Shown: positions 1 to 5,952 of the stretch, piece after piece
How positions within the stretch are numbered: the first letter of the stretch is position 1
Layout of the letters: each line of letters starts with the position of its first letter
Origin: an uncultured delta proteobacterium
Lineage (GTDB): Bacteria > Myxococcota_A > Polyangia > Polyangiales > Ga0077539
DNA: 9,882 nucleotides
Assembly (NCBI GenBank): GCA_903860995.1
Contig: CAIOSS010000561.1
Location: 1-9,882, forward strand
Reading direction: 5' to 3'
Made by a program: the position numbers and the translations under genes
Notes under the pieces: generated by a model
Databases searched by the model: none
What the model was told of the DNA's origin: nothing
The model's input: the letters and a program-made list of their open reading frames with translations, nothing else

Positions 1-177
1 CTCGACCTGGGTGCTGACCCGCGCGAGGGCCGCGCGCACCTCCCACGTGGCGCCGTCGCCCCCCGCGGCCGCGCCCAGCCGCCCCGCCACCTCGCGGCGC
101 GCGACGCTGGCGCCCAGCTTGACCAACGTCGCCGAGCGCGACCAGATCGACCTCGGCGGCGCCTCACTCTTGCTCAT
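1..177 (-). CDS. N-terminal fragment, possible ABC1/UbiB-type atypical kinase (runs off left edge)
   Basis: The first 59 codons of a minus-strand gene are open to the window edge. It begins MSKSEAPPRSIWSRSATLVK and continues LGASVARREVAGRLG, ending RVSTQVE at the edge. A basic N-terminus, a short LVKLGASVA-type helix and a following helix with an R..TQVE stretch resemble the start of ABC1/AarF/UbiB family atypical kinases, where the conserved K(G)xxMKxGQ motif comes next. That motif would lie outside the window, so the family call rests on general resemblance only. ATG at 177-175 is chosen; an in-frame GTG sits directly before it (180-178). There is no Shine-Dalgarno, but the start lies inside the end of the upstream frame (14-nt overlap), so translational coupling is likely. 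It is probably the last visible member of the operon starting at 1839. ABC1 kinases commonly act in isoprenoid-quinone or lipid metabolism. The coding call is moderately secure and the function weak. Confidence 0.5.
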   Translation of the reverse strand, partial: MSKSEAPPRSIWSRSATLVKLGASVARREVAGRLGAAAGGDGATWEVRAALARVSTQVE

Positions 178-454
178 CACGCGCTTGGATGGTCGGCGCG
201 CCGTTTCGTCTCGCCGAATGCGCGCCGCCGACTCCGTGCCGGGGCCCTCCTCGCCCCCCGCGCAGCCAGCGAGCTCTCCCGCGGCTACGTAAGGACGCAC
301 CGAAGAAAAAGTTGGGCAGCGAGTGCCCGACGATCCCAAGCTCGAGCCCGCCCAATGCGGCCTCACCCGGAGGGATGCGCATCCAGTCGCGATCGACCCA
401 CCACCCTTCCTGCCCGTCGCCGTCGGGGCGCTTCACGAACACGGACTGCGCCAT
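164..454 (-). CDS. hypothetical 96-aa protein
   Basis: I do not recognise this protein. The first roughly 52 residues (MAQSVFVKRPDGDGQEGWWV, then a WMRIPPGE stretch and a hydrophobic GLELGIVGHSLPNFFFG stretch) look protein-like and have strongly G/C third positions. The last roughly 44 residues are Arg/Gly-rich and low in complexity, so the C-terminus may be unstructured or the frame may be disturbed there. It lies 57 nt after the cupin stop and its TGA overlaps the start of the next frame by 14 nt, which fits an operon position. A GGAGGAG is present at 473-479 but lies about 18 nt from the ATG, longer than usual, so the start is uncertain. There is no signal peptide and no convincing membrane helix. 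It could be a small accessory protein of the operon, or a non-coding spacer open by chance. Confidence 0.45.
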   Translation of the reverse strand: MAQSVFVKRPDGDGQEGWWVDRDWMRIPPGEAALGGLELGIVGHSLPNFFFGASLRSRGRARWLRGGRGGPRHGVGGAHSARRNGAPTIQARDEQE

Positions 455-511
455 CCCGGAACCGTCCGAAACTCCTCCCCCCGCACCCGCCAGGCGCGCG
501 CCGCTGCGGCG

Positions 512-1018
512 TCACCGCGCGGCGACGTCGTCGCCCTGCTCCCCGAGGCGCGTGCGGCGGTCGTAGTCGCCGAGCACTGCCGACGTAAACCCGAAGTCGG
601 TGATGGCGAGGATCACCAGGTCCTGCGCGCGCGACGTGTTGCGCGTCTGGTGCGGAATCCAGCGGGGCACAAAGGCGACGTCGCCGGTCTTCACGGGGCT
701 CCACCGGTCGCCGACGCGCACCTCGCCCTCGCCTTCGAGCACCACGAAGATCGACTCGTGCGCGTGCTTGTGAAACTCGTTGTTGCTCCCCGGCGCGATG
801 CGCAACATCCGAGGGTCCATCACCTGGATGTCGGGGAACGCGAGGCGCTCGACGCCGAAGTGAATGTTGAGCTTGTCGTTGCGGTTCGCATACATCGCCT
901 CCCCGGGGGCGGTGGCGCTGCGCACGAAGGCGCCGGCGGGCGCGTCGAGCCCGAGGGGCTCGCGGGCGGCCGTGACGTGGACCAGGGTGTCGAGCGCGGG
1001 CGTACGCTTGGTGTCCAT
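512..1018 (-). CDS. single-domain cupin protein (putative metal-dependent)
   Basis: A 168-aa protein with one complete cupin barrel in its C-terminal half. Motif 1 reads G77-x5-H83-K-H85-A-H87-E88 followed by the VLEGEGEV turn at 93-100. Motif 2 reads G112-x5-P118-x4-H123-x3-N127. H83, H85 (or H87), E88 and H123 give a full set of likely metal ligands, so an iron or other divalent-metal enzyme is possible; a sensor or isomerase role cannot be excluded. Residues 40-70, including ANRNDKLNIHFGVERL, form a conserved-looking N-terminal cap. No signal peptide is seen, so it is cytoplasmic. The start is fixed by AGGAGA four nt before the ATG. It begins 20 nt after the stop of the HDO-fold oxidase gene, so the two are almost certainly cotranscribed and may act on the same substrate in sequence. 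Confidence 0.88.
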   Translation of the reverse strand: MDTKRTPALDTLVHVTAAREPLGLDAPAGAFVRSATAPGEAMYANRNDKLNIHFGVERLAFPDIQVMDPRMLRIAPGSNNEFHKHAHESIFVVLEGEGEVRVGDRWSPVKTGDVAFVPRWIPHQTRNTSRAQDLVILAITDFGFTSAVLGDYDRRTRLGEQGDDVAAR

Positions 1019-1022
1019 GCGG

Positions 1023-1028
1023 TCTCCT
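1023..1028 (-). promoter_or_regulatory. ribosome binding site of the cupin gene
   Basis: AGGAGA on the minus strand, four nt before the ATG at 1018, within the 20-nt gap after the oxidase stop. It fixes this start against the much longer open frame that continues upstream to 1804 antisense to nothing useful and in a different frame from the real oxidase gene. Confidence 0.75.
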
Positions 1029-1038
1029 CTCGCGGGGC

Positions 1039-1839
1039 TCAGAGCAGCGCGTCGGCGCGGGGCGGGTCGAGCGCGCGGGCGTGCAGCCAGTCCCAGAATC
1101 CGGCCCGGAGCGTGAGCGCCTTGAGCATCCCGCGACGGAGCCCCGCGCGCCCCTCCGGGGTCGCCGCCAGGTCGACGGCGATGGCCGCGAGCGTCGCCTG
1201 ATGGTCGTCGTCGACGACCGTATGCAGCGCGAAGAACACCGCGTCGCGGGGATGCACGTCGCCGAGCCGCGCGATGGCCTCCACGAAAGGGACGTACAGG
1301 GCGTGAACGATGGTCTCGGTGCCGAGGCCGAGCGCGCCGATCGCCTCGGCCGCAGAGGCGGTGCTCAACACCGAGAGGAGCATCTCGCGCCAGCACACGA
1401 CGTGGTCGGCCTCCGGCGCGGCGCCGTGGTCGACCCCCAGGGCCTCGGCGAAGCGGCGAAAGAGCATCGGGTGCGCGACGCCGTCGATCCAGGCGCGATC
1501 GACGCCGGCGCGCGCGAGCACGGCCAGGTCGTCGTCGCGATAGGTTCCGCCCTCTTCGACGAGGTTGTGCAGGAGGGCATTGCGGTGCTCGGCCCGCTCG
1601 AGGCGCGAAATCACCGAGGTGACGTACCTCGGGAAGTGCGCCGAGTAGCCGTAGTAGTGCCGCGCGAAATCTGTGAGGGCGAAGCGCGTGTCCGGGAGCG
1701 TGCCCTCGCGCAGCGCCACGAGGTAGGGGTGTTGCACCGCGCGGTGCTCGCGCGCCTCCGTCGAGAGGCGCCCCACGTAGCGCGCCGCCTCGACCGGAAC
1801 GCACGGCGCAGGCTCGCGCGCTTTGTCGATTGTCTGCAT
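1039..1839 (-). CDS. heme-oxygenase-like diiron oxidase/oxygenase (HDO; TenA/PqqC fold)
   Basis: A 266-aa, probably all-helical cytoplasmic protein. The N-terminal HYYGYSAHFPRYV stretch (61-73) followed by LLHNLVEEGG (89-98), HPMLFRRFAEALG (123-135), LGTETIV (172-178) and HTVVDDDH (206-213) follows the order seen in iron-containing redox enzymes of the heme-oxygenase-like superfamily. Candidate iron ligands are E95 or E96, H123, E175, H206, D210 and H213. The last three form H-x3-D-x2-H, the hallmark of HDO enzymes such as CADD, UndA, BesC and SznF. Known members N-oxygenate, decarboxylate or cleave amino acids and fatty acids using O2; the substrate here is unknown. The gap between E96 and H123 is long for the family. 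ATG at 1839 is preferred because GGAG lies five nt upstream; the open frame extends to 2127, but that extension is basic, irregular and unlike a protein. It is the first gene of the minus-strand operon, followed 20 nt later by the cupin. Confidence 0.88.
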   Translation of the reverse strand: MQTIDKAREPAPCVPVEAARYVGRLSTEAREHRAVQHPYLVALREGTLPDTRFALTDFARHYYGYSAHFPRYVTSVISRLERAEHRNALLHNLVEEGGTYRDDDLAVLARAGVDRAWIDGVAHPMLFRRFAEALGVDHGAAPEADHVVCWREMLLSVLSTASAAEAIGALGLGTETIVHALYVPFVEAIARLGDVHPRDAVFFALHTVVDDDHQATLAAIAVDLAATPEGRAGLRRGMLKALTLRAGFWDWLHARALDPPRADALL

Positions 1840-1844
1840 CTTTT

Positions 1845-1850
1845 CTCCGC
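1845..1850 (-). promoter_or_regulatory. ribosome binding site of the HDO-fold oxidase gene
   Basis: GCGGAG on the minus strand with a five-nt AAAAG spacer before the ATG at 1839. It decides this start over the in-frame upstream candidate at 2127. Confidence 0.7.
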
Positions 1851-2219
1851 CGCGGTTCGATGCAACGAGAGGCGCTTCGGATCGGAGTGATCGCGTCGTG
1901 CCCAACCTTTCGTTGACGCGCCCCCCGGAGGGCACCCAGCGAGCTCGTCCGGTGGAGCGTCGGGAGCTACCGACGATGCGTCGCGGGGCGAAAATCGCGT
2001 GGAGGGATGTCCTGTCGCCGGACGCGGTGCCAAGGCAGCGTCCTGGGAGCTCTTGCCAACGCTCGTGGGAGCGGGTGTCAAACCCATGTCGGTCGAAACG
2101 CCACGACACCCACTGCGCACGATCCACGACGATATCCCCGTCGGTCAGGCTTTCGCGGGAGCGGCGTGCACGATCTTGTTGCCCTGAGCGGCAGAGAGCG
2201 ACGATGCTCGATCGCAGCC

Positions 2220-2261
2220 CTCCGCAGCGACGAAGCTTCTGTCGGGTTCGTCTGTGCGGAG
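2220..2261. promoter_or_regulatory. imperfect palindrome / 5' UTR hairpin candidate
   Basis: The left arm 2220-2234 (CTCCGCAGCGACGAA) pairs with the right arm 2247-2261 (TTCGTCTGTGCGGAG) at 13 of 15 positions: 7 pairs, a 2-nt mismatch, then 6 pairs, around a 12-nt loop. It ends 28 nt before the lipoprotein ATG at 2290. Depending on the unknown transcription start it could be a dimeric regulator's operator or a hairpin in the leader RNA. It is not a classical terminator, as no T-run follows. Confidence 0.4.
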
Positions 2262-2280
2262 CGACGATTCACGCGGTTCT

Positions 2281-2284
2281 GAGG
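2281..2284 (+). promoter_or_regulatory. ribosome binding site of the GH-like lipoprotein gene
   Basis: GAGG five nt before the ATG at 2290. It supports this start, which also begins a proper lipoprotein signal peptide, over the in-frame GTG at 2254. Confidence 0.65.
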
Positions 2285-2289
2285 CACCG

Positions 2290-5200
2290 ATGCGAAAGTT
2301 CACGCCGTCGCGAGTTGCTCTGGTCTCCCTGGTGCTCGCCGCGTTGCACGGGTGCGACGGCCCGCTGCAGGAGCGCGCCGACGCGGCCATCGCGGTGGCC
2401 GACGCCGCCGTCGACACGCAGGACGCTGCCGATGCCATCGCGGACGCGCCCGTCGATGCCGTCGACGCCACCGTCAGCGCGCCCGACGCCACCGTCGACG
2501 CGCCCGATGCCACCGTCGACGCGCCCGACGTCACCGTCGACGCGCCAGACATCACCGTCGATGCACCCGACGTCACCGTCGACCCACCCGACGCCGCGGT
2601 CGAAACGCCCGATGCGGGACCCGCGCCGTGGGAGACGCCGCTCTCCGCGTCGAGCCTTCCCGCCGTGCAGGTGAACGTCAGCGCCGACGCGAGTCGGCAG
2701 TGGATCTTCGCCAACATGCTGCGTGGGTCGGAGGCATGGCTCTACGTGCCAGGCGCGACGGCCGCGGCGTCGCGGGCCATGGCCGACGCGGTGAGCCTCG
2801 ACGCGAACGGCTGGCCTACCAGCTTTCCGCCGGGCGCCCAGATGCGAATCGGCGCCGGGTACCAGACGGGACCGTCGACCTACCTCCACGGCGTCTACGT
2901 GCTCACCTGGGAGGGCTCCGGAAGGGTGGTGTTGGAATCAACCCGCAACGACGGGATGAACGAAGAGACCCTCCTCGATGACCAGGCCCGCGGACGCATC
3001 GTCAGGCTCATTCGAACGCCGTCCAAGGCCGTGATCGTGTACGTGCGGTCGTCGGACGCGACCAACCCCGTGCGCAACATGCGACTGTGGGCCCCCGCCA
3101 CCGACGGCGCCGGGCTGAGCCTCACGCGAACATCGGACCTGAGCCCCGGCCGCGTGACCGGGAGCCTCGAGCCCGCGCCCGGAGCCCCGGAGCCCATGTG
3201 GCACCCCCGCTTTCTGCAGCACCTCACCGAGGGACCGCCCCACGGCGTGCTGCGCTTCATGGACTGGCTCCGCATCAACGAGTCGACGTGGGATCGCGAC
3301 GCGCTCACATGGAGCGACAGGGCCGACGAACACGCCCCCTTCGGCGCCTTCGTGACCATCGACGCCAGGTACACCCGCTATCGCATCGGCGCCTATCGCC
3401 AGCGGCTCGGCAGGCCGTACGAGTGGATGATCGACCTCTGCAATCGCACCGGTCGAGACCTGTGGATTCAGGTGCCCCACGTCGCGTCCGACGATCTCAT
3501 TCGCCAGCTCGCCAACCTGGTGGCGACGCGGCTCAACCCCGAGCTGCGCGTGTGGTTCGAATACTCCAATGAGATCTGGAACAGCATCGAGCCGTACCTC
3601 GCGCAGCAGAACAAGGCGCGCGCGGTCGCCGCGGAGCACTTTGGCGTCGCGCCCGCGGCGGTGACCTACGCGCAGATCGCGTGGGGCTCGGGGCACCTGC
3701 AGGGCCTCGCGCTGCGAACCTTCGAAGACGCGTGGCGCGCGCGCGGCGGCACCGATGCGCGCCTGATCAACGTGCTCTCGGGCTTCGTGGCGGTGTCGGG
3801 CTTCAGCCAGCAGGCGCTCGACGCGGCGCGCGAGATCGACCCGCGCCTCCCCGAGGTGCTCGCCGTCACCGACTACTTCGGCTACGGCACGCACGGGGAC
3901 ATTTTTGCACTGCACCCCTTCGGCGCGAGCCCTGGCGTGTGGCCCGCGAACCTCTACGATCGCACGCGCGCCGTGGTGCGTCGCAACCTCTACGAGACCA
4001 CGGCGTCGTGGCGCGCGAGCAGCGCGGTGGCGCGGGCGGCGGGCGTCCCGCTGGTGGCCTACGAGGGAGGGCAGCACATGCTCCCGGTGGGCCTCGGCGA
4101 CTGGAGCAACCCGGCCCACGCCGACTTCATGAACTTCATGTACGCGTTTCAGCGCAGCCCACAGATCAACGCGCTCTACCAGGAGCACTACGCCCTCTGG
4201 AGCGCCATGGGCGGACGCACCGCGAGCCTCTTCGTCGACACGGGGACGTGGAGCTTCTTCGGCTACTGGGGCGCCAAGGAGTTCGTCACGCAGACGCGCG
4301 CCGAGTCGCCGAAGTGGGACGCGTTTCTCACCTGGCAAGCGTTGCAGGCGGGCGTGCGCGCGCCGTTCGAGCCCGTCGGCACGCGGCCCGTGCTGCCCGC
4401 GTTGAACACCACCGCCGAGGCGGGCCTCGCGTACCGCCAGGACATCGCGGTCGAAGGCGGCGACGGGCCGGTGGAGGTCTCCATCGTCGGGGGAGAGCTT
4501 CCGCCGGGCCTCACCTTCCGGCAGACGGGCGCGCGCGCCGCGACCATCACGGGGGTGCCCACCGCGGGCGGCCTCTACCGCTTCGTGGCGCGCGCGCTCG
4601 ATGGCGACCGCGACCCCGACTTTCGCGCGGGCTCCATCGTCGTCGACCCACGGGGCGTCTCCACCAGCGCGATGGTCGTGTTTCGCGGGCAGGACATTCC
4701 CGCCACCCTGCCCAACAACGGCTGGATCGGGCGCTACAACCCCGCGCGCCCCACCACCACCGTGCTCGACGCCGCGGGCAGGGCGGCGCGCCGCTACATC
4801 CCGTTCTCCGTCGCCGACGGGCAGGCGCTCTTCGACCGCGAGGGGCTCGAGGTCCCCGGGACGCCGCACACCCTCGCGGCTACGAGCCCGCTCAACATGT
4901 ACGGCGGCTGGTCGCTCACCGCGGCTACGCCGCCCATGCCCTCGTCGCTGTCTACCTTCACCGGCCTCCGCGACCACCAGTGGAGCAGCTGGTCGGGCGA
5001 CAGCAGCGGCGGAGCCTCGAGCTTCGATGCGCTGCTCGTGTGGCGCGCCGATCAGTTCGGGGCCATGGGCGGCGCCGGCGCGTACTCCTTCGGCGCCGAC
5101 GCCACCACGGCGCTGCTGCGCGTCGACATGACCGCGCTCATCGCCGACGGCGACAACGAGCTGCGCTTCGTCGTGCTCGACGGCGACACCTGGTATCTCT

Positions 5201-5466
5201 CCGAGGCGGCCTACACCTCGCCCCACCTCGGCGAAGGCTACTTCGAAGTAGCCAACTTCACGGGGTCGAACACGCCGGGCCACCGATGGGCGGTCTTTCG
5301 CCCCGCCGCCGACGCGTACGCCATCCCCAGCGTCGCCAGCCTCACCTTCAACGCCGCGACGTTCAGCGACGTACGGGCCGTGGGCCTCGCGTACCGCGGC
5401 CGGCGGTGGGGCTACAACTACTCGTTCAATTTCTCGCGATTCCTGGCGCTGGGCAGGCGTCGTTGA
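2290..5466 (+). CDS. large lipoprotein with clan GH-A-like glycoside hydrolase region, He_PIG-like Ig domain and C-terminal beta module
   Basis: A 1058-aa exported lipoprotein. Signal peptide 1-21 (MRKF, a hydrophobic core, lipobox LHGC) predicts lipidation at C22. An Asp/Ala/Pro-rich linker follows, ending in seven heptads (61-109). Residues about 115-690 resemble a (beta/alpha)8 glycosidase of the 4/7 type: LRFMDW (321-326), WIQVPH (392-397), EYSNEIWN with N427-E428 as the likely acid/base, DYF (528-530), VAYEGGQH with E592 as the likely nucleophile, and an aromatic WSFFGYWG strand (654-661). Residues about 698-790 look like a putative Ig domain of He_PIG type (GELPPGLTF, then ITGVPTAGG). 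Residues about 795-1058 are a Trp/Tyr/Gly-rich beta module ending in WGYNYSFNFSRF, perhaps carbohydrate binding. I cannot assign a CAZy family. The likely role is polysaccharide hydrolysis at the outer membrane. The gene is monocistronic: divergent from the oxidase operon, with 486 nt before the next gene. The coding call is near certain; the enzymatic role is inferred from the two glutamates and their context. Confidence 0.85.
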   Translation: MRKFTPSRVALVSLVLAALHGCDGPLQERADAAIAVADAAVDTQDAADAIADAPVDAVDATVSAPDATVDAPDATVDAPDVTVDAPDITVDAPDVTVDPPDAAVETPDAGPAPWETPLSASSLPAVQVNVSADASRQWIFANMLRGSEAWLYVPGATAAASRAMADAVSLDANGWPTSFPPGAQMRIGAGYQTGPSTYLHGVYVLTWEGSGRVVLESTRNDGMNEETLLDDQARGRIVRLIRTPSKAVIVYVRSSDATNPVRNMRLWAPATDGAGLSLTRTSDLSPGRVTGSLEPAPGAPEPMWHPRFLQHLTEGPPHGVLRFMDWLRINESTWDRDALTWSDRADEHAPFGAFVTIDARYTRYRIGAYRQRLGRPYEWMIDLCNRTGRDLWIQVPHVASDDLIRQLANLVATRLNPELRVWFEYSNEIWNSIEPYLAQQNKARAVAAEHFGVAPAAVTYAQIAWGSGHLQGLALRTFEDAWRARGGTDARLINVLSGFVAVSGFSQQALDAAREIDPRLPEVLAVTDYFGYGTHGDIFALHPFGASPGVWPANLYDRTRAVVRRNLYETTASWRASSAVARAAGVPLVAYEGGQHMLPVGLGDWSNPAHADFMNFMYAFQRSPQINALYQEHYALWSAMGGRTASLFVDTGTWSFFGYWGAKEFVTQTRAESPKWDAFLTWQALQAGVRAPFEPVGTRPVLPALNTTAEAGLAYRQDIAVEGGDGPVEVSIVGGELPPGLTFRQTGARAATITGVPTAGGLYRFVARALDGDRDPDFRAGSIVVDPRGVSTSAMVVFRGQDIPATLPNNGWIGRYNPARPTTTVLDAAGRAARRYIPFSVADGQALFDREGLEVPGTPHTLAATSPLNMYGGWSLTAATPPMPSSLSTFTGLRDHQWSSWSGDSSGGASSFDALLVWRADQFGAMGGAGAYSFGADATTALLRVDMTALIADGDNELRFVVLDGDTWYLSEAAYTSPHLGEGYFEVANFTGSNTPGHRWAVFRPAADAYAIPSVASLTFNAATFSDVRAVGLAYRGRRWGYNYSFNFSRFLALGRRR
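2470..2616 (+). repeat. seven tandem 21-bp units encoding a TVDAPDx heptad linker
   Basis: Seven in-frame 21-bp units begin at 2470, 2491, 2512, 2533, 2554, 2575 and 2596. The peptide unit is T-V-D-A-P-D-(A/V/I); the first unit has S for D, and the last two are diverged (TVDPPDA, AVETPDA). They encode residues 61-109 of the lipoprotein, an acidic, extended spacer between the lipid anchor and the catalytic region. Substitutions are spread among the units, so it is an aged array, but it could still vary in copy number by slippage or recombination. Confidence 0.85.
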
Positions 5467-5592
5467 GCGCCCGGTGAACGGCCTGGAGCAGGTGGTGGTG
5501 GTTGTTCCGGTAGATGCCGACTGGTACCGCGCCGCAGGAGTTCTGACGGGTTGGGGGGGCTCAACGCTCGTGGAGGGGGGGGAGGCAAGAAC

Positions 5593-5617
5593 CGCAAGGG
5601 CGCAAGGGTCGCAAGGG
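5593..5617 (+). repeat. CGCAAGGG short tandem repeat
   Basis: Three copies of CGCAAGGG at 5593-5600, 5601-5608 and 5610-5617, the last offset by one T. It runs directly into the G-quadruplex motif. Similar CGCAA(A)GG strings occur as dispersed intergenic repeats in various bacterial genomes, so this may be one copy of such a family; that cannot be tested from one window. Confidence 0.65.
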
Positions 5618-5644
5618 GCTGACAGGGGAATGGGGTCAAAGGGG
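5615..5644 (+). other. canonical G-quadruplex motif (four G4 tracts)
   Basis: Four runs of exactly four G (5615-5618, 5625-5628, 5632-5635, 5641-5644) are separated by loops of 6, 3 and 5 nt (CTGACA, AAT, TCAAA). This satisfies the classical intramolecular quadruplex rule on the plus strand, which is the sense strand of both flanking genes, so it could fold in the 3' tail of the upstream mRNA or in DNA. Additional G-runs lie just upstream. Confidence 0.6.
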
Positions 5645-5952
5645 AGCTGCTGGCGGGGCTTTCGAACAGGACCTCGATCGACCTTCCGGACGCGAGCACA
5701 CCGCCCTCGGGGAGGTTCATGGAGCTTCGGTTCGACAGCCCGCGGAGCGGGCGCCTGCGATCGCTTGACGGGTGTGAGGGCCAACGCCCGAACTCCGGCG
5801 ACGTGCGGCGGTCTGCGCGACCTTCGACGCATGGCCTGATGCGCGCGTCGGAAGAGTCGGACGCGACCCGACTTCCGGGCAGAAGAAGCCGCAGGTCGTG
5901 TAGAGTCGGGCTCTCGTTGCGCCGTCGCGCGACGGGCGACCGAGGGTGTTCC

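Larger units (their letters stand above)
1840..2289. other. divergent intergenic region
   Basis: 450 nt between two divergently transcribed genes, so it should hold promoters for both. I see no convincing -35/-10 pair in either direction, and no short gene: the open frames across it are Arg/Ser-rich and irregular. Besides the two Shine-Dalgarno sites at its ends, the visible structure is an imperfect 15-bp palindrome at 2220-2261 and three direct copies of AGCGACGA at 2197, 2226 and 2260. Base composition is slightly less GC-biased than the flanking genes, as expected for non-coding DNA. Confidence 0.6.
5467..5952. other. intergenic region between two lipoprotein genes
   Basis: 486 nt without a supportable gene; open frames through it lack protein-like composition. 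It contains G-runs of 7 and 8 (5553-5559, 5575-5582), a CGCAAGGG tandem repeat, a four-tract G-quadruplex motif, and two small hairpins: GCCCGC/GCGGGC with a 3-nt loop at 5738-5752, and AGTCGG/CCGACT with a 7-nt loop at 5855-5873. TAGAGT at 5901-5906 could be a -10 element for the downstream gene, but I see no matching -35. GAGGG at 5942-5946 is the ribosome binding site of the gene at 5953. Confidence 0.55.

Noticed and set aside
323..1890. Long plus-strand frames (323-1201 and 1081-1890) opposite the cupin and oxidase genes
   Set aside because: Their translations are Arg/Ala/Val/His-rich antisense products of GC-rich codons; the minus strand encodes clear cupin and HDO motifs.
1913..1918. 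TTGACG as a -35 box on the plus strand
   Set aside because: No -10-like hexamer occurs about 17 nt downstream, and the distance to the gene at 2290 is long.
1840..2127. N-terminal extension of the oxidase frame to a start at 2127
   Set aside because: The added 96 residues are irregular and basic, with no conserved look. ATG 1839 has GGAG at a five-nt distance and begins the family-like sequence.
3681..5477. 598-aa plus-strand frame inside the GH-like gene
   Set aside because: An out-of-frame shadow, extremely Arg-rich, without domain motifs.
5719..5952. Upstream in-frame extension of the Cys-rich lipoprotein
   Set aside because: The extension would bury the lipoprotein signal peptide, which must be N-terminal. 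The start at 5953 has a ribosome binding site.
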